Source: Pyrinomonas methylaliphatogenes (lineage in GTDB: Bacteria; Acidobacteriota; Blastocatellia; Pyrinomonadales; Pyrinomonadaceae). From it: a DNA stretch of 64,000 nt. The stretch lies in contig NZ_CBXV010000002.1 of the NCBI RefSeq assembly GCF_000820845.2, positions 1-64,000 of the forward strand. Direction: 5' to 3'. The notes under the pieces were generated by a model. The model did no database searches. It was not told the origin of the DNA and saw only the letters and a list, made by a program, of their open reading frames with translations. The position numbers and the translations under genes are program-made. Below are positions 9,716-21,043 of this stretch, piece after piece; position 1 is the stretch's first letter, and every line of letters begins with the position of its first letter.

Positions 9716-10057
9716 CTATCACCTCGCCGGTCTTCCTTTTTACGCGAAGGCCGCCTAAGTCTGTCTCAACTGATCATCACCGATCAAGCTCGAGTGAAGA
9801 TCTCGATCGGTTCAAACCCGTTGACCGAGCCGCCCGATCTGACCTTTCGCCGAGCCTTTGCAAAAAGACCGAATGGGTTTATAGTTACAGGCAAACACGT
9901 CCCCCGCGATCGGCGGTTGCAAGCGGAACGTGCGCTCAAGACGCCTGTTCTCACTGTGCTATCCGCCTTCCCACAGAAGGTCGGGCGAGTGAATCCCCCT
10001 GATATCGCTCGAGCGCTGTGGGGCAACAGTCAACCTTTTCAAGGAGGAGGCAGAACG
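9716..10057. other. Intergenic region between GH78 and the orphan protein
   Basis: Divergent intergenic interval. An open frame continues upstream from 10058 to 9794, but it lacks a ribosome site and reads like non-coding sequence. A sigma70-like promoter is at 9858-9885. Confidence 0.5.
9858..9885 (+). promoter_or_regulatory. Sigma70-like promoter for the orphan gene
   Basis: TTGCAA, 16-bp spacer, TATAGT. The predicted start near 9892 gives a leader of about 165 nt before the AAGGAGG/ATG at 10058. Confidence 0.55.
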
Positions 10058-10624
10058 ATGAATCGGTTCTTTCAAGGCGGCGATCTTGAGAAATATTTGA
10101 GCTTCCGTTGTTCACAACTCATCCAGGAGATCGAAGGACTCGGCAATCACTGCCTTGTCAGCCATGATGAAAATCAATTGTCCGATCAATTGCTCTCAAG
10201 ATACCTTCTCCGCGCCCCGCAACTGTTCACCGAAAAGAGGCGGGTCGATTACCGATCCGGCGAAGGTTTTCAAGCGACCGGGACGTTGACGATCAGCGTC
10301 CCTTTCGATGGGGATGCGACGCTGCTCGCCTTCGGCCTAGAACGCATTCGGACGGCGGACACGTTGCGCTGTGAGATCAGCGACCGCGAACTGCGTCTGC
10401 AAATCTTTCCGGCGAAAAGGGAGGGCAAGGAGAAGGCTTCGGCGAGCGCGATCATCGAGCAGATGCAGAGAGATCTACGCAAGCTCGAAGAGATCGCAGC
10501 TCGATACAACGACATGCTCCGGCGCGTCGTCAAATCGCACCTTGCGCGTCTCAGGCAAGACCTTAATTTCGCCAATTGGCCAGCGATCGCGCGCGCGCGA
10601 CGGATCACGGCGCGGGCGATTTAA
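10058..10624 (+). CDS. Orphan protein, possibly a solitary domain from conflict or defence proteins
   Basis: A 188-aa soluble protein. AAGGAGGAGG at 10041-10050 fixes the ATG at 10058. The N-terminal half is alpha-helical with LSFRCSQLIQEI; the middle reads TLTISVPFDGDATLLAF, a strand-rich segment; a charged helix (about 125-170) has IIEQMQRDLRKLEEIAARYN and ends HLARLRQDL. From memory, a similar VPF-x-GD...helix arrangement occurs at the N-terminus of larger predicted defence proteins, before TIR- or nuclease-like domains; none follows here. That resemblance needs a profile search. It has its own promoter and terminator, so it is not simply a broken remnant. Function unknown. Confidence 0.72.
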   Translation: MNRFFQGGDLEKYLSFRCSQLIQEIEGLGNHCLVSHDENQLSDQLLSRYLLRAPQLFTEKRRVDYRSGEGFQATGTLTISVPFDGDATLLAFGLERIRTADTLRCEISDRELRLQIFPAKREGKEKASASAIIEQMQRDLRKLEEIAARYNDMLRRVVKSHLARLRQDLNFANWPAIARARRITARAI

Positions 10625-10646
10625 AACCGCCGCGCCATAGATGCTC

Positions 10647-10675
10647 AGGCCGGATGACGTCATCCGGCCTTTTTC
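10647..10675 (+). terminator. Intrinsic terminator after the orphan gene
   Basis: A perfect 24-bp palindrome (core CCGGATGACGTCATCCGG) followed by TTTTT, 23 bp beyond the stop. It may also act in reverse on the convergent baeRF gene. Confidence 0.88.
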
Positions 10676-10697
10676 GTTCGAGCGACGGGAGTTCGTT

Positions 10698-11846
10698 TCA
10701 ATAGCGTAAGAAGGCTCCGATGCCGCCTTCGGCTTGCAGGCGATCGCTCGCCTCACCGTTCACCAATTCGACGCGCGCGCCTTGATCTGAGACCCTCGCC
10801 ACAATCTCTTCGATTAGATCATCCACGGCGCGGAGTTTCGCCCCGCAGTAATCGCATCCTTCGCGCAGGCTGGCGAAGAGCGCCCCGCACTTTTCACAAC
10901 GCGCGCCGTCAACACGCAGCGCGTTGGAATAGACGAGCCGCAGGATGCGCCCTTCCTGCAAAGCGCGCAATGTCGGCTCCAGTCCGAGCACGGCCTGCGC
11001 GTTCTTATGCGCTGCGGCGATCAGATCTTCGACCGTCTGCATCTCGCGACGCCGTTCGACATCCTCTTCGATGCGCAGCGTCTCGCGTAAGACGTCGCTC
11101 GCACTCGCTTCGATCGGCAAAGCGATCGCGGCGACGACGCGCGTTTGAAGATGCTTCGGCAGAAGATCGGTCAGTTCGCTCGTCACTTCGATCGGTCCGG
11201 CCAGTATCAGGCGATCGAACTCATACCGACGCGATAGATCATCCATCATCTCCGCCACGACTTTCAGGTGATGCTTCGCGTGTTCGTCCGCCTTCCGTTG
11301 AATGTTCATCTGCGACCGCGAATGATCGGTGCCGGTCGTCTTGATGTGGCGGACCTCGAGCTCGTTGAACGCTTCGCGTTGCTCTTCGATCTCGCCGAGG
11401 AAGACAGTGAACAGGCGCGCGCGCTCGCTATCGGTCAAGATCACGCCGTAACGTTCGTATTCATCGAACAGCTCCAGCAACGGTCGAACGTAAGGCGTCT
11501 CTTCCCAACGCGCTCCGACGCGCAAGGGGACGTTGATGGGGCGCGTCCAGAAAAGATCATCGGAGGCGTCGCAGAAGATAGCGAGGCTACGCGCATGAGC
11601 TTCGTAATCGTTGATGAAGCGCTGCACGCGCTCGCTGTCGAGGGCCAACTCCCGCTGCAGATTCTTATCGCCTTGCGCCGAGACGCTCTGCTCTATCGGA
11701 CGAATGGCGTTTTTGAACTGCACCATGAAAGCGTGATTGATATTGGTCGCTTCGGCTGGCTCGACGTGAAGGAAGACGCTGAGCACGCGACTTCCAGCTT
11801 TAGCCTCGCGCATCATCAAAGCTTCGATCTCGCTTTTGCTAATCAT
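10698..11846 (-). CDS. baeRF-family eRF1-like protein with C-terminal zinc ribbon
   Basis: A 382-aa protein of the bacterial/archaeal eRF1-like superfamily (VLRF1/baeRF), related to the stop-codon release factor and thought to act at ribosomes or in conflict settings. The start VLSVFLHVEP and FVNDYEAHARSLAIF-like segment, the central SERARLFTVFLGEIEE strand-helix unit and ILAGPIEVTSELTDLLP match this architecture. The C-terminus has a Cys4 ribbon, CEKCGALFASLREGCDYC (about 319-336). The start is fixed by AGGGAGGTGG about 6 bp upstream. It lies 38 bp after cardiolipin synthase, codirectional. A GGQ loop is not evident, so peptide release is unproven. Confidence 0.75.
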   Translation of the reverse strand: MISKSEIEALMMREAKAGSRVLSVFLHVEPAEATNINHAFMVQFKNAIRPIEQSVSAQGDKNLQRELALDSERVQRFINDYEAHARSLAIFCDASDDLFWTRPINVPLRVGARWEETPYVRPLLELFDEYERYGVILTDSERARLFTVFLGEIEEQREAFNELEVRHIKTTGTDHSRSQMNIQRKADEHAKHHLKVVAEMMDDLSRRYEFDRLILAGPIEVTSELTDLLPKHLQTRVVAAIALPIEASASDVLRETLRIEEDVERRREMQTVEDLIAAAHKNAQAVLGLEPTLRALQEGRILRLVYSNALRVDGARCEKCGALFASLREGCDYCGAKLRAVDDLIEEIVARVSDQGARVELVNGEASDRLQAEGGIGAFLRY

Positions 11847-11884
11847 CGCTCCACCTCCCTGATCGAAAAGAATTAAGAGTTCGC

Positions 11885-13387
11885 TCAGTTTTTGCGCGGT
11901 TGCATGCTCGGCGATGGCGCTTCGCTTTTAGAATGGAGTTCCCAAGCCCGATAAACGAGCGCCAATCCGGTCCACGCCATGAGCACGGCGAGCGGGATTA
12001 TAAACGCCATCGGCCACAGGATGCCCAGCGCGGTCAAACCGAGCAACAGCAATCCGGCAAACAGCATGATGCGCGCCTCGGCTGGGCCGAGCGCGCGATG
12101 ATCTGTGATCGCCGCCTCGACGACGTTACCGATACGCACCATGCCTGCCGCAGCGCGGCTCGTACTGCCGTGCCCGATGCGCGGACGACGTTTTTTGCGC
12201 CGCGGCGCGAGCGGCTCGACGCGCCGCCGCGCCCCCAACACGATTTCGGTCGCACTTCTCAAGTCCTCTAGATACATCTCTTCCATCCGACGGGCGAAGC
12301 TTTCGTCTTCGATGGCGACATCCAATTCCCAATTCCCGATCCAACTGGCGATGTTCAGGTTGCTCGACCCGACGCGCGCCCAACGGCCATCGGCCACGGC
12401 CGTTTTGGCGTGAATCATCGGCCCGTTCCACTCGAAGATGCGCACGCCAGCTTCGAGCAGCGGACGGTAGCCAGCGCGCGACAGCGCCCGCATCAAGACG
12501 ACATCGCTCGCGCCGGGGACGAGCAAACGCACATCGACGCCATCCATCGCCGCCGAGCGCAACGCTTGCACGTACGGCGTCGTGCCGACGAAATAAGCGT
12601 CCGTCAACCAGAGCGTCCGTCGCGCGGCGGCGGCGATCAACTGGTCCAGCCGGTAAGTGCCGGCGGAATTCGGCACGCCAGCGATGACGCGCAAAGCGAC
12701 GTCGCCTTCGGGCGCGATCTGCTCGCGTGCCGGCAACGTTTCGGGTGGCAGCGGGTCGCCGGTCGCCGCCCAACTCTGCGCGAACGCGAGTTCCAGATCG
12801 GCCACCGCCGGGCCGCGAATCTCAACTCCCGTGTCGCGCCACGGCTCGATGCCCTTCTCCGGATAACCGACCCAATCCTGACCGACGCACAACCCTGAGA
12901 CGAAACCGATTCGCCCGTCGATGATAAGCACCTTGCGATGATCGCGGCTCAGCCAACCGAACGGGCTATCGAGCTGCGGCGGGTTGAAACAGCGCACCTC
13001 GACGCCCGCCCCTTGCAACCAACGCCAGAATTTGCGCGACGCCGCGCCGAGCGCGCCGAGCCAATCATAGATCAAACGGACGCGCACGCCCTGCGCGGCC
13101 TTTTCCATCAAAGCTTCGGCGAACTGTCGTCCAACGTCGTCTTCGTGAATGATGTAGCATTCGAAATGGACCGTGCGCGTTGCTGACGCGATCGCGTCCA
13201 ACCATGCCGGATAGTTTTCGGCGGCATCTTTGAGCAGACGGACGCGATTGCCCGTGACGAGCGGCGCACCTGCGGCGCGCGAAAAGGCTTGCTCGGCGAG
13301 CGTGCGAACGGGCGAGACCGACTCGTAGCTGGCCCGCCCAGGCAACCAAACCCTCGTTCTGCTTCGACGCACTCTCTCCTGAGGCAA
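11885..13387 (-). CDS. Cardiolipin synthase (phospholipase D family)
   Basis: About 500 aa with two HxKxxxxD motifs: HRKVLIID (His150, Lys152, Asp157) and HAKTAVAD (His326, Lys328, Asp333), the paired active site that condenses two phosphatidylglycerols into cardiolipin or transfers phosphatidyl groups. Unlike E. coli ClsA, there are no N-terminal membrane helices; two hydrophobic helices lie instead at about 437-480, followed by a charged tail. The longest frame begins with TTG at 13387, directly abutting GAGGAG. A GTG at 13372 preceded by AGGAG is an equally good start, giving 495 aa. Confidence 0.88.
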   Translation of the reverse strand: MPQERVRRSRTRVWLPGRASYESVSPVRTLAEQAFSRAAGAPLVTGNRVRLLKDAAENYPAWLDAIASATRTVHFECYIIHEDDVGRQFAEALMEKAAQGVRVRLIYDWLGALGAASRKFWRWLQGAGVEVRCFNPPQLDSPFGWLSRDHRKVLIIDGRIGFVSGLCVGQDWVGYPEKGIEPWRDTGVEIRGPAVADLELAFAQSWAATGDPLPPETLPAREQIAPEGDVALRVIAGVPNSAGTYRLDQLIAAAARRTLWLTDAYFVGTTPYVQALRSAAMDGVDVRLLVPGASDVVLMRALSRAGYRPLLEAGVRIFEWNGPMIHAKTAVADGRWARVGSSNLNIASWIGNWELDVAIEDESFARRMEEMYLEDLRSATEIVLGARRRVEPLAPRRKKRRPRIGHGSTSRAAAGMVRIGNVVEAAITDHRALGPAEARIMLFAGLLLLGLTALGILWPMAFIIPLAVLMAWTGLALVYRAWELHSKSEAPSPSMQPRKN

Positions 13388-13395
13388 CTCCTCGA

Positions 13396-13435
13396 AAATT
13401 TCGAGACTCGGTCTCGATGACCGAGCCTCGAATTT
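13396..13435 (-). terminator. Long stem-loop between phosphodiesterase and cardiolipin synthase genes
   Basis: Arms of about 17 bp (inner stem CTCGGTC/GACCGAG, outer AAATTCGAG-like) with one mismatch and a one-base bulge around loop TCGAT. There is no long U-tract, so it may be a weak terminator or an mRNA-stabilising structure. Confidence 0.5.
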
Positions 13436-13507
13436 CGCTGATTCTAACTCAAGAACGAAGCTGACGTTGAGCCCGGAACGGCTCCGGCCTTCGCCAAAGT
13501 CCTGGCG

Positions 13508-14911
13508 TCATTCGAGCGGAATGGGCGGAGCCTCGCTACCACGCAACTCTAAACCGAGCAAGCGCGCGATCGTTGGCCCAATCCTCGTCATGTTGATCTC
13601 ATCGATCCTCCCGCGACGCGCGAGGCCTGCACCCGCGATGATGAGCGAAGCGCGATAATCGGGCAACGTCGGCAAGTAACCGTGCGTTCCGCGATTCAGA
13701 CTAGGCGTAATGGTTTCACCTGTGAGTCCGCCGCCGAAGGCGTAACCTTCCGCCGCCTCGAGCGCGAACGCGGCGCGCGGATTTGTGCCCAAACGTTCCA
13801 GCTCGCTTCTATCGATGATGCGCAAGATGCCCTGCTGTTCGTAAGGGCGGAAAGCTTCGCGCGCACGCCTCAAGGCTTCCTGATCTTGATCGTCGCGCAG
13901 GATGATCGCGCACGATCCGCCCGAAATGTAAGGCAAAGCGCGCCACTCGATTATCCGCCGCCGCCCGTCGGCATCTGGCGCGATTTTCACCAATCCAGCT
14001 TGTTCGAGCACGATTAGCGGATTGAAGGTCCTTGAAATCGCCATAAAACCATGATCGCTGACGATGAAGACCGCCGTCTCCGAAAGCAGACCGGCGCGTT
14101 CAACGGCAGCCAGCAAACGCCCGATATAGCCGTCAACCTTTTCGAGAGTGGTGAAAGCTTGTGACGTGAATGGCCCGTAGCTGTGCTCGAAATGATCGAG
14201 ATCGAAAAGATGAACCAACATCAACTGCGGGCGTTTGTGCGCGATGATGTACTCGGCAAAGCGCGTGCGCATGTCGTCGCCTTCGTCGGGCGTAAGGTTC
14301 TTGAAAAGTTCCGGATCGGCACGCTCGACCTCTTCAACTAATCCGCGCGGGCGCGCGTATTCACGCACCGTGTCGCGCGATTCGAAGGGGCTTTTGCCCG
14401 GACTCCAGATCTCCGGCACGTTCCAGTCGCCCGCGCCCGTCGAAACTGGCCACGAGACCAATCCGACGCTCAGACCACGTCGCGCCGCGGCATCCCAAAG
14501 GGTATCCGCTTTGATGTCGCGCGCGAACCAGAACCAACTACCCGTCGGCTTCATCGGCGGCGGCTCGAAGAGCGTGTTGTTGACGATGCCGTGACGCGCT
14601 GGCGTCGCGCCCGTCACGATCGTCGTATGCGATGGATAGGTGACCGACGGATAAACGCCGATGACCGGAGCCACCACGCCTTCGCGCATCAAGCGGCGCA
14701 AGGTTGGGATCTTCAAGCCATACTCATCGGCGCGGAGAAGATAGCGCGCATCGAGTCCATCGATCGAGATGACGAGCGCGCGTTTCGCCTTCGGCGCGGA
14801 ATTCTGCGGTCCAAGATTGCGTGCCGCTGGAGCGATCGAAAAAAGAGCCGCGACGATCGAAGCGAGAAGGACCGCCGCGGCAAACTGCACCGACAGAATT
14901 TTACGCATCAT
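13508..14911 (-). CDS. Exported type I phosphodiesterase / nucleotide pyrophosphatase family protein
   Basis: A 467-aa alkaline-phosphatase-superfamily enzyme. A hydrophobic N-terminal signal or anchor (about 5-30) is followed by metal and nucleophile site KRALVISIDGLD (about 44-55) and YPSVTYPSHTTIVTGATPARHG, where the Thr of SVTYPSHTT is the usual nucleophile. Further metal ligands are in LVHLFDLDHFEHSYG and VFIVSDHGF. Family members hydrolyse phosphodiester or pyrophosphate bonds outside the cytoplasm; the substrate is not predictable here. Two adjacent Met codons begin the frame. It sits 119 bp after leuS on the same strand. Confidence 0.87.
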   Translation of the reverse strand: MMRKILSVQFAAAVLLASIVAALFSIAPAARNLGPQNSAPKAKRALVISIDGLDARYLLRADEYGLKIPTLRRLMREGVVAPVIGVYPSVTYPSHTTIVTGATPARHGIVNNTLFEPPPMKPTGSWFWFARDIKADTLWDAAARRGLSVGLVSWPVSTGAGDWNVPEIWSPGKSPFESRDTVREYARPRGLVEEVERADPELFKNLTPDEGDDMRTRFAEYIIAHKRPQLMLVHLFDLDHFEHSYGPFTSQAFTTLEKVDGYIGRLLAAVERAGLLSETAVFIVSDHGFMAISRTFNPLIVLEQAGLVKIAPDADGRRRIIEWRALPYISGGSCAIILRDDQDQEALRRAREAFRPYEQQGILRIIDRSELERLGTNPRAAFALEAAEGYAFGGGLTGETITPSLNRGTHGYLPTLPDYRASLIIAGAGLARRGRIDEINMTRIGPTIARLLGLELRGSEAPPIPLE

Positions 14912-14952
14912 CCAGTCCCTCGTTGAAATGGATTTCCGAGAAATCGCCCGAG

Positions 14953-15023
14953 GTTAATCCGCAGACCGCAGGGGCGAAGGGCTCCGAAGTCTGCGAAGCC
15001 GACCGCGATTGCGGCGGATTAAC
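14953..15023 (-). terminator. Inverted repeat downstream of leuS
   Basis: Ten-bp arms GTTAATCCGC (14953-14962) and GCGGATTAAC (15014-15023) enclose 51 nt that can itself fold in part. It begins 8 bp past the leuS stop. It may be a terminator or processing site; there is no U-tract. Confidence 0.4.
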
Positions 15024-15030
15024 TTGGAAA

Positions 15031-17580
<2,550 letters not shown>

Positions 17581-17641
17581 CTTAACGTTTCATCGTCGAA
17601 TATCTTTTCAAGTTGACTTTGCTCGCCTCGCTCATGTTACG

Positions 17642-18505
17642 TCAAGCAGAGCGCGCCTTGCCATCGCAGATAAAAGATCGCAACGCGCCCAGGTTACGCG
17701 CGTCGTCTTCCGGTCCGTCCTGCGGCGTTTCGATCAAGAAGGCGGCGTTTCGGAACTTCCGCTCGCAGGCGATGCGGCGCATCGCCTCGGCGCCGATCTG
17801 CCCTTCGCCGATGTGCCAGTGGCGATCGACGCGCGAAGCAAACGGCGCTTTCGAATCGTTGAAATGGACCACCGGCACGTTCTTCGTCCCGACGGCGCGC
17901 TCGAGTTCGCGCATGGTCTGCTTGAGCCCTCGCTCGTCGCGCAGCTCATATCCGGCGGCGAAAGCGTGCGCCGTATCGAAGCAAGCGCCGAGTTCGAGTT
18001 CGGGACAAAGCTCGATGATTCGATGCAAGTGCTCGAACCGGTGCCCGATGCAATCGCCCTGTCCGGCGGTGTTCTCGACGAGGATGCGAAGCGAACCGAG
18101 CTTCAGTCCCTGGCACGCGGCGCGCAGGCTCGCGGCGCATGTTTCGATTCCGTCCTCTTCGCGCGCGCCGCGGGCGCTTCCCGGATGGACGACGATGTAA
18201 TCGGCTCCCAGAAGGATGCCGCGCTCGACCTCTTCGCGGAAAGCGGCGATCGATCTGTCGCGCACCGCGTCGTCAGTTGCCGCCAGATTGATCAGATAGT
18301 TGGCGTGAATGACGACCGGATCGATCCCCGTCTCCTCGCGCGTCTGATGGAAGAGCGCAACCTCTTCGGCGGACAAAGGGCGCGCCGTCCACCCGCGCGG
18401 ATTGCGCGAAAAGATCTGTACAGCGGTGCATCCCAACTCTTGCGCGCGCAAGAGAGCCTTATGCAACCCGCCAGCGATCGGCGCATGAAAACCAATACGC
18501 GGCAC
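17642..18505 (-). CDS. nfo: Deoxyribonuclease IV (AP endonuclease)
   Basis: A 287-aa TIM-barrel endonuclease IV that cleaves abasic sites in base-excision repair using three zinc ions. Family signatures: IGFHAPIAGGLHKAL at the start, VIHANYLINLA near 65, VHPGSARG near 107, LVENTAGQGDCIG near 145, CFDTAHAFAAGYEL near 178, VHFNDSKAPFASRVDRHWHIGEG near 215 and IETPQ near 262. All metal-ligand segments are present. It sits between ribA1 and leuS, codirectional with both. Confidence 0.97.
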   Translation of the reverse strand: MPRIGFHAPIAGGLHKALLRAQELGCTAVQIFSRNPRGWTARPLSAEEVALFHQTREETGIDPVVIHANYLINLAATDDAVRDRSIAAFREEVERGILLGADYIVVHPGSARGAREEDGIETCAASLRAACQGLKLGSLRILVENTAGQGDCIGHRFEHLHRIIELCPELELGACFDTAHAFAAGYELRDERGLKQTMRELERAVGTKNVPVVHFNDSKAPFASRVDRHWHIGEGQIGAEAMRRIACERKFRNAAFLIETPQDGPEDDARNLGALRSFICDGKARSA

Positions 18506-18628
18506 TAAACGATCCTCCTCTTCCGTCCAAACCGAAAAAGCATAAGATGCACTTCAGCCAGCGCCTCCCGGATGACTCTCACCATCTCTGAAGCCTTCTA
18601 TCGAGATGTCTGGTGGCTCGGCGGAATC

Positions 18629-19294
18629 TTAAGGCAACGTTTCCAAAAGATGGCCCAGCTTCTTCTTCTTCGTGCGAAGATAATGAACAGCAGCGCTGGT
18701 CGGCTCGACTTCCAACGGGACTCGTTCGACGACCTCCAATCCCGCATCGCGCAACGCGCGGATCTTCTGCGGGTTATTCGACATCACGCGCGCGCGCCGC
18801 ACCCCCAAATCGAGGATCACCTCGGCGCATTGCCGATAGTCGCGCAGATCGATCGCCAATCCCAACCGCTCGTTAGCCTCGACCGTATCCGCGCCCTCAT
18901 CCTGCAACGCATAAGCGCGGATCTTGTTCAGGATCCCGATCCCACGCCCTTCCTGTAACTGGTAGACGATCACGCCGCGCCCCTCGCGCTCGATCATCTC
19001 CATGGCCCGCCGGAGCTGTTGACCGCAATCGCACTTGGTCGAGCCGAAGACGTCGCCGGTCAAGCACTGAGAGTGAATGCGCACAAGCGTCGGCACATCG
19101 GGGCGAAGATCGCCTTTGAATAAGGCGACGAACTCCTCGTCGCTGATCAACGAACGATATCCCGCCACCTTGAACTCGCCCACCGCGGTCGGAAGATTGG
19201 CTGTCGCCACTCGTTCGACCGTCGGCCTTGAATCTCGCCTCTGATCCAAATTCAGGTCTCCTTCGCCGGAAGATTCCGCCACGCTTTGCGCCAC
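18629..19294 (-). CDS. ribA: GTP cyclohydrolase II, copy 1
   Basis: Opens GTP to the first committed intermediate of riboflavin synthesis. Up to 221 aa. The zinc ligands are Cys77, Cys88 and Cys90 ([17 protein letters not shown]), followed by [20 protein letters not shown] and [10 protein letters not shown]. It stands alone, without the fused RibB domain seen in many bacteria. The GTG at 19294 has no clear ribosome site; a TTG at 19249 has GAAGGAG eight bases upstream and may be the true start (206 aa). A second ribA lies at 40930. No FMN riboswitch is recognisable upstream. Confidence 0.93.
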   Translation of the reverse strand: MAQSVAESSGEGDLNLDQRRDSRPTVERVATANLPTAVGEFKVAGYRSLISDEEFVALFKGDLRPDVPTLVRIHSQCLTGDVFGSTKCDCGQQLRRAMEMIEREGRGVIVYQLQEGRGIGILNKIRAYALQDEGADTVEANERLGLAIDLRDYRQCAEVILDLGVRRARVMSNNPQKIRALRDAGLEVVERVPLEVEPTSAAVHYLRTKKKKLGHLLETLP

Positions 19295-19594
19295 AGCTCG
19301 GAATTATAAGAAGAGCTTACGCGCACGACAAGAAAGCAAGAAAGGGGGAGAGAGCAGCGAGGACTCGGCAGCCCGCTTGACCCAATGGAGCGCGTGACAG
19401 ATTCAATGTTGGGGGAGAGCAGCGAGGACTCGGCAGCCCGCTCTTTTTGGAACGCCACAAGCGGCGGCGCGTGCAAAGGTTTGTCGGAGAGCGCCTCGGG
19501 CGGAAAGTAAGGTGAAGAGAGGTTGCGCTCGCTTGGAACAAAAGACTATGCTTTGTAGCGTGGCTGGGTCCGTGTCGGATTCAGGAGTGAGAAG
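19295..19594. other. Divergent region between ribA1 and the pilus operon
   Basis: It carries the 28-bp direct repeat below. Small open frames over it on the minus strand lack ribosome sites. No clear promoter was identified for either flank. Confidence 0.45.
19350..19442. repeat. 28-bp exact direct repeat, two copies 65 bp apart
   Basis: The sequence from GAGAGCAGCGAGGACT to GCAGCCCGCT occurs at 19350-19377 and again at 19415-19442 without mismatch, preceded both times by a G-run. No internal symmetry or coding potential is clear. It could be one pair of a dispersed genomic repeat. Confidence 0.9.
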
Positions 19595-20197
19595 ATGATC
19601 GCCGATCTCAATCTGGCCAGCCGCCCTTTCCGCAATCGCGCGTTGCCGTGGACGATCGCCATAAGCGTCGCCACCATCTCGCTCATCGCGCTCGCATTGA
19701 CCGTCGCCGAATGGACGCGCGTCCGCGCGCAAGAGGCTCAGACGGAGCGCGATCTGGCCATACTGCGCAATCAGGTCGAGGCGCTGCGCCAACAAGCCGC
19801 GCAAGTGCGCGATTCGCTCTCGCCCGAACAGATCGCCGCCGTGCAATCGGCTCACATGATCATCGCACGCAAACGCTTCTCCTGGTCGCAGCTCTTCAGT
19901 GACCTAGAAGCGCACACTCCGGCCAACGTGCGCGTCACGCGCATCAAGGTGCGCGACGTCGCACAACGCGGCGATCGCATCTTCGCCGATCTCGAAATCT
20001 CCGTCGTCGGACGCGCATCCGATGATGTCACCGCCATGATCGCAGAACTGAACGCGGCGGGATTCAACATCGAGCCGATCGCGCAACGCCCACGTCAAGG
20101 GCGCGGAGCGAGCGGCATCGAATGGACCTTCAGATTGCGGTACACTCCGCGCTCTACAGGCGTCGAAACGGGTAGGACCGGTGACGAGAGGAGTTAA
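19595..20197 (+). CDS. pilN: PilN-like assembly protein
   Basis: A 200-aa inner-membrane protein: short cytoplasmic N-terminus (MIADLNLASRPFRNR, the PilN-type motif that contacts PilM), one transmembrane helix (about 20-42), a coiled coil (about 45-80) and a ferredoxin-like periplasmic domain ending near 185. PilN pairs with PilO in type IV pilus and type II secretion platforms. An AGGAG lies about 8 bp upstream. First gene of a four-gene rightward set; no pilM, pilQ or ATPase is in the window, so it works with components encoded elsewhere. Confidence 0.82.
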   Translation: MIADLNLASRPFRNRALPWTIAISVATISLIALALTVAEWTRVRAQEAQTERDLAILRNQVEALRQQAAQVRDSLSPEQIAAVQSAHMIIARKRFSWSQLFSDLEAHTPANVRVTRIKVRDVAQRGDRIFADLEISVVGRASDDVTAMIAELNAAGFNIEPIAQRPRQGRGASGIEWTFRLRYTPRSTGVETGRTGDERS

Positions 20198-20293
20198 GCG
20201 TCGCTTGAATCCACGGGCCGCTACCAGAGGTGAAATCTCAAGGCGCGAATCGAAAGTAGCTATCGACGCTGTTCGGTGGGCGCGCATTGCAAG

Positions 20294-21043
20294 ATGATGA
20301 AAACCGTGTCAGAGCGCGAATCGAAAATGACGAGGCTTAATTGGATACGAAGCGAGCGATGGCTCTCACACCTTCAGCTTCGACGAAGTGCCCCGAAAGC
20401 GCTCGATCTGACCGAACTGCTCGCGCTCATCGCCGCCGCTCTCCTCCTTTGTATGGCGCTCTTCGCCTATTTCTACCTGCTCGCCCCGGCGCGCACCCGA
20501 CTGGATGAAGCGCAGCGCGAGCGAATGAGGCTGCAGAGACAATTGCGCGCTTCGACCGAAGGGATCGAACACCGCGCCAACGCACAGGCGACTGTAGCCG
20601 AAATACTGCAAAGCCTCGACTCATTCGAGCGAAACTTCCTCGCGCCGCGCGGCGCCATGCAGACGACCGTGTTGCAGACGCTCAATGAACTCATCAAACG
20701 TAACGATCTGCGCCTTTCTGAAGCGATGACCTTCACCCCCGTGGAGACGGCAACCGACGGGAGAAGATCAACGCTCAGTAACGGCGACGAGGCGCCGAGC
20801 ATCTTTCCGAGCCTCAAGATCAATCTAACGGTCGAGGGCTCATATCCGAACCTGCGCCATTTCATCAATGATCTGGAGATCGGCCGACAGTTCATCACCA
20901 TCAACGGCATGGAACTCGAAGGCGTCTCCGAACGCGACGAACGCGGAGCGAGCGTAAGGTTGCGACTCGATCTTACCGCTTACTTCCGCCGTGAACCGGA
21001 TTCGTCTCTTGAGGTGGCAGATGAACTCACCAGAGAACAATAA
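20294..21043 (+). CDS. pilO: PilO-like assembly protein
   Basis: About 249 aa. A basic N-terminus, one membrane helix (ALIAAALLLCMALFAYFYLL, about 45-65), a coiled coil (TRLDEAQRERMRLQRQLRAS) and a periplasmic ferredoxin-like domain with FPSLKINLTVEGSYPNLRHFINDLE, the segment most typical of PilO. It should form a heterodimer with the PilN-like protein. The start is uncertain: GTG 20276, ATG 20294 or 20297, or ATG 20327, none with a strong ribosome site. It is preceded by an unusual 96-bp gap within an otherwise compact operon and overlaps the next gene by 23 bp. Confidence 0.8.
   Translation: MMKTVSERESKMTRLNWIRSERWLSHLQLRRSAPKALDLTELLALIAAALLLCMALFAYFYLLAPARTRLDEAQRERMRLQRQLRASTEGIEHRANAQATVAEILQSLDSFERNFLAPRGAMQTTVLQTLNELIKRNDLRLSEAMTFTPVETATDGRRSTLSNGDEAPSIFPSLKINLTVEGSYPNLRHFINDLEIGRQFITINGMELEGVSERDERGASVRLRLDLTAYFRREPDSSLEVADELTREQ

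Noticed and set aside
9800-9830. GGTTCAAACC, similar to a tRNA T-loop
   Set aside because: No cloverleaf can be formed around it and no acceptor stem is present.
17581-17641. T-box leader for leuS
   Set aside because: Only 61 bp separate it from nfo, and no T-box or antiterminator is recognisable.
19252-19541. Small minus-strand frames over the 28-bp repeat
   Set aside because: Their repeated residues simply reflect the DNA repeat; no start signals.
18506-19594. FMN riboswitch upstream of ribA1
   Set aside because: I could not find the conserved RFN core before ribA1, nor in the short 102-bp gap before ribA2.
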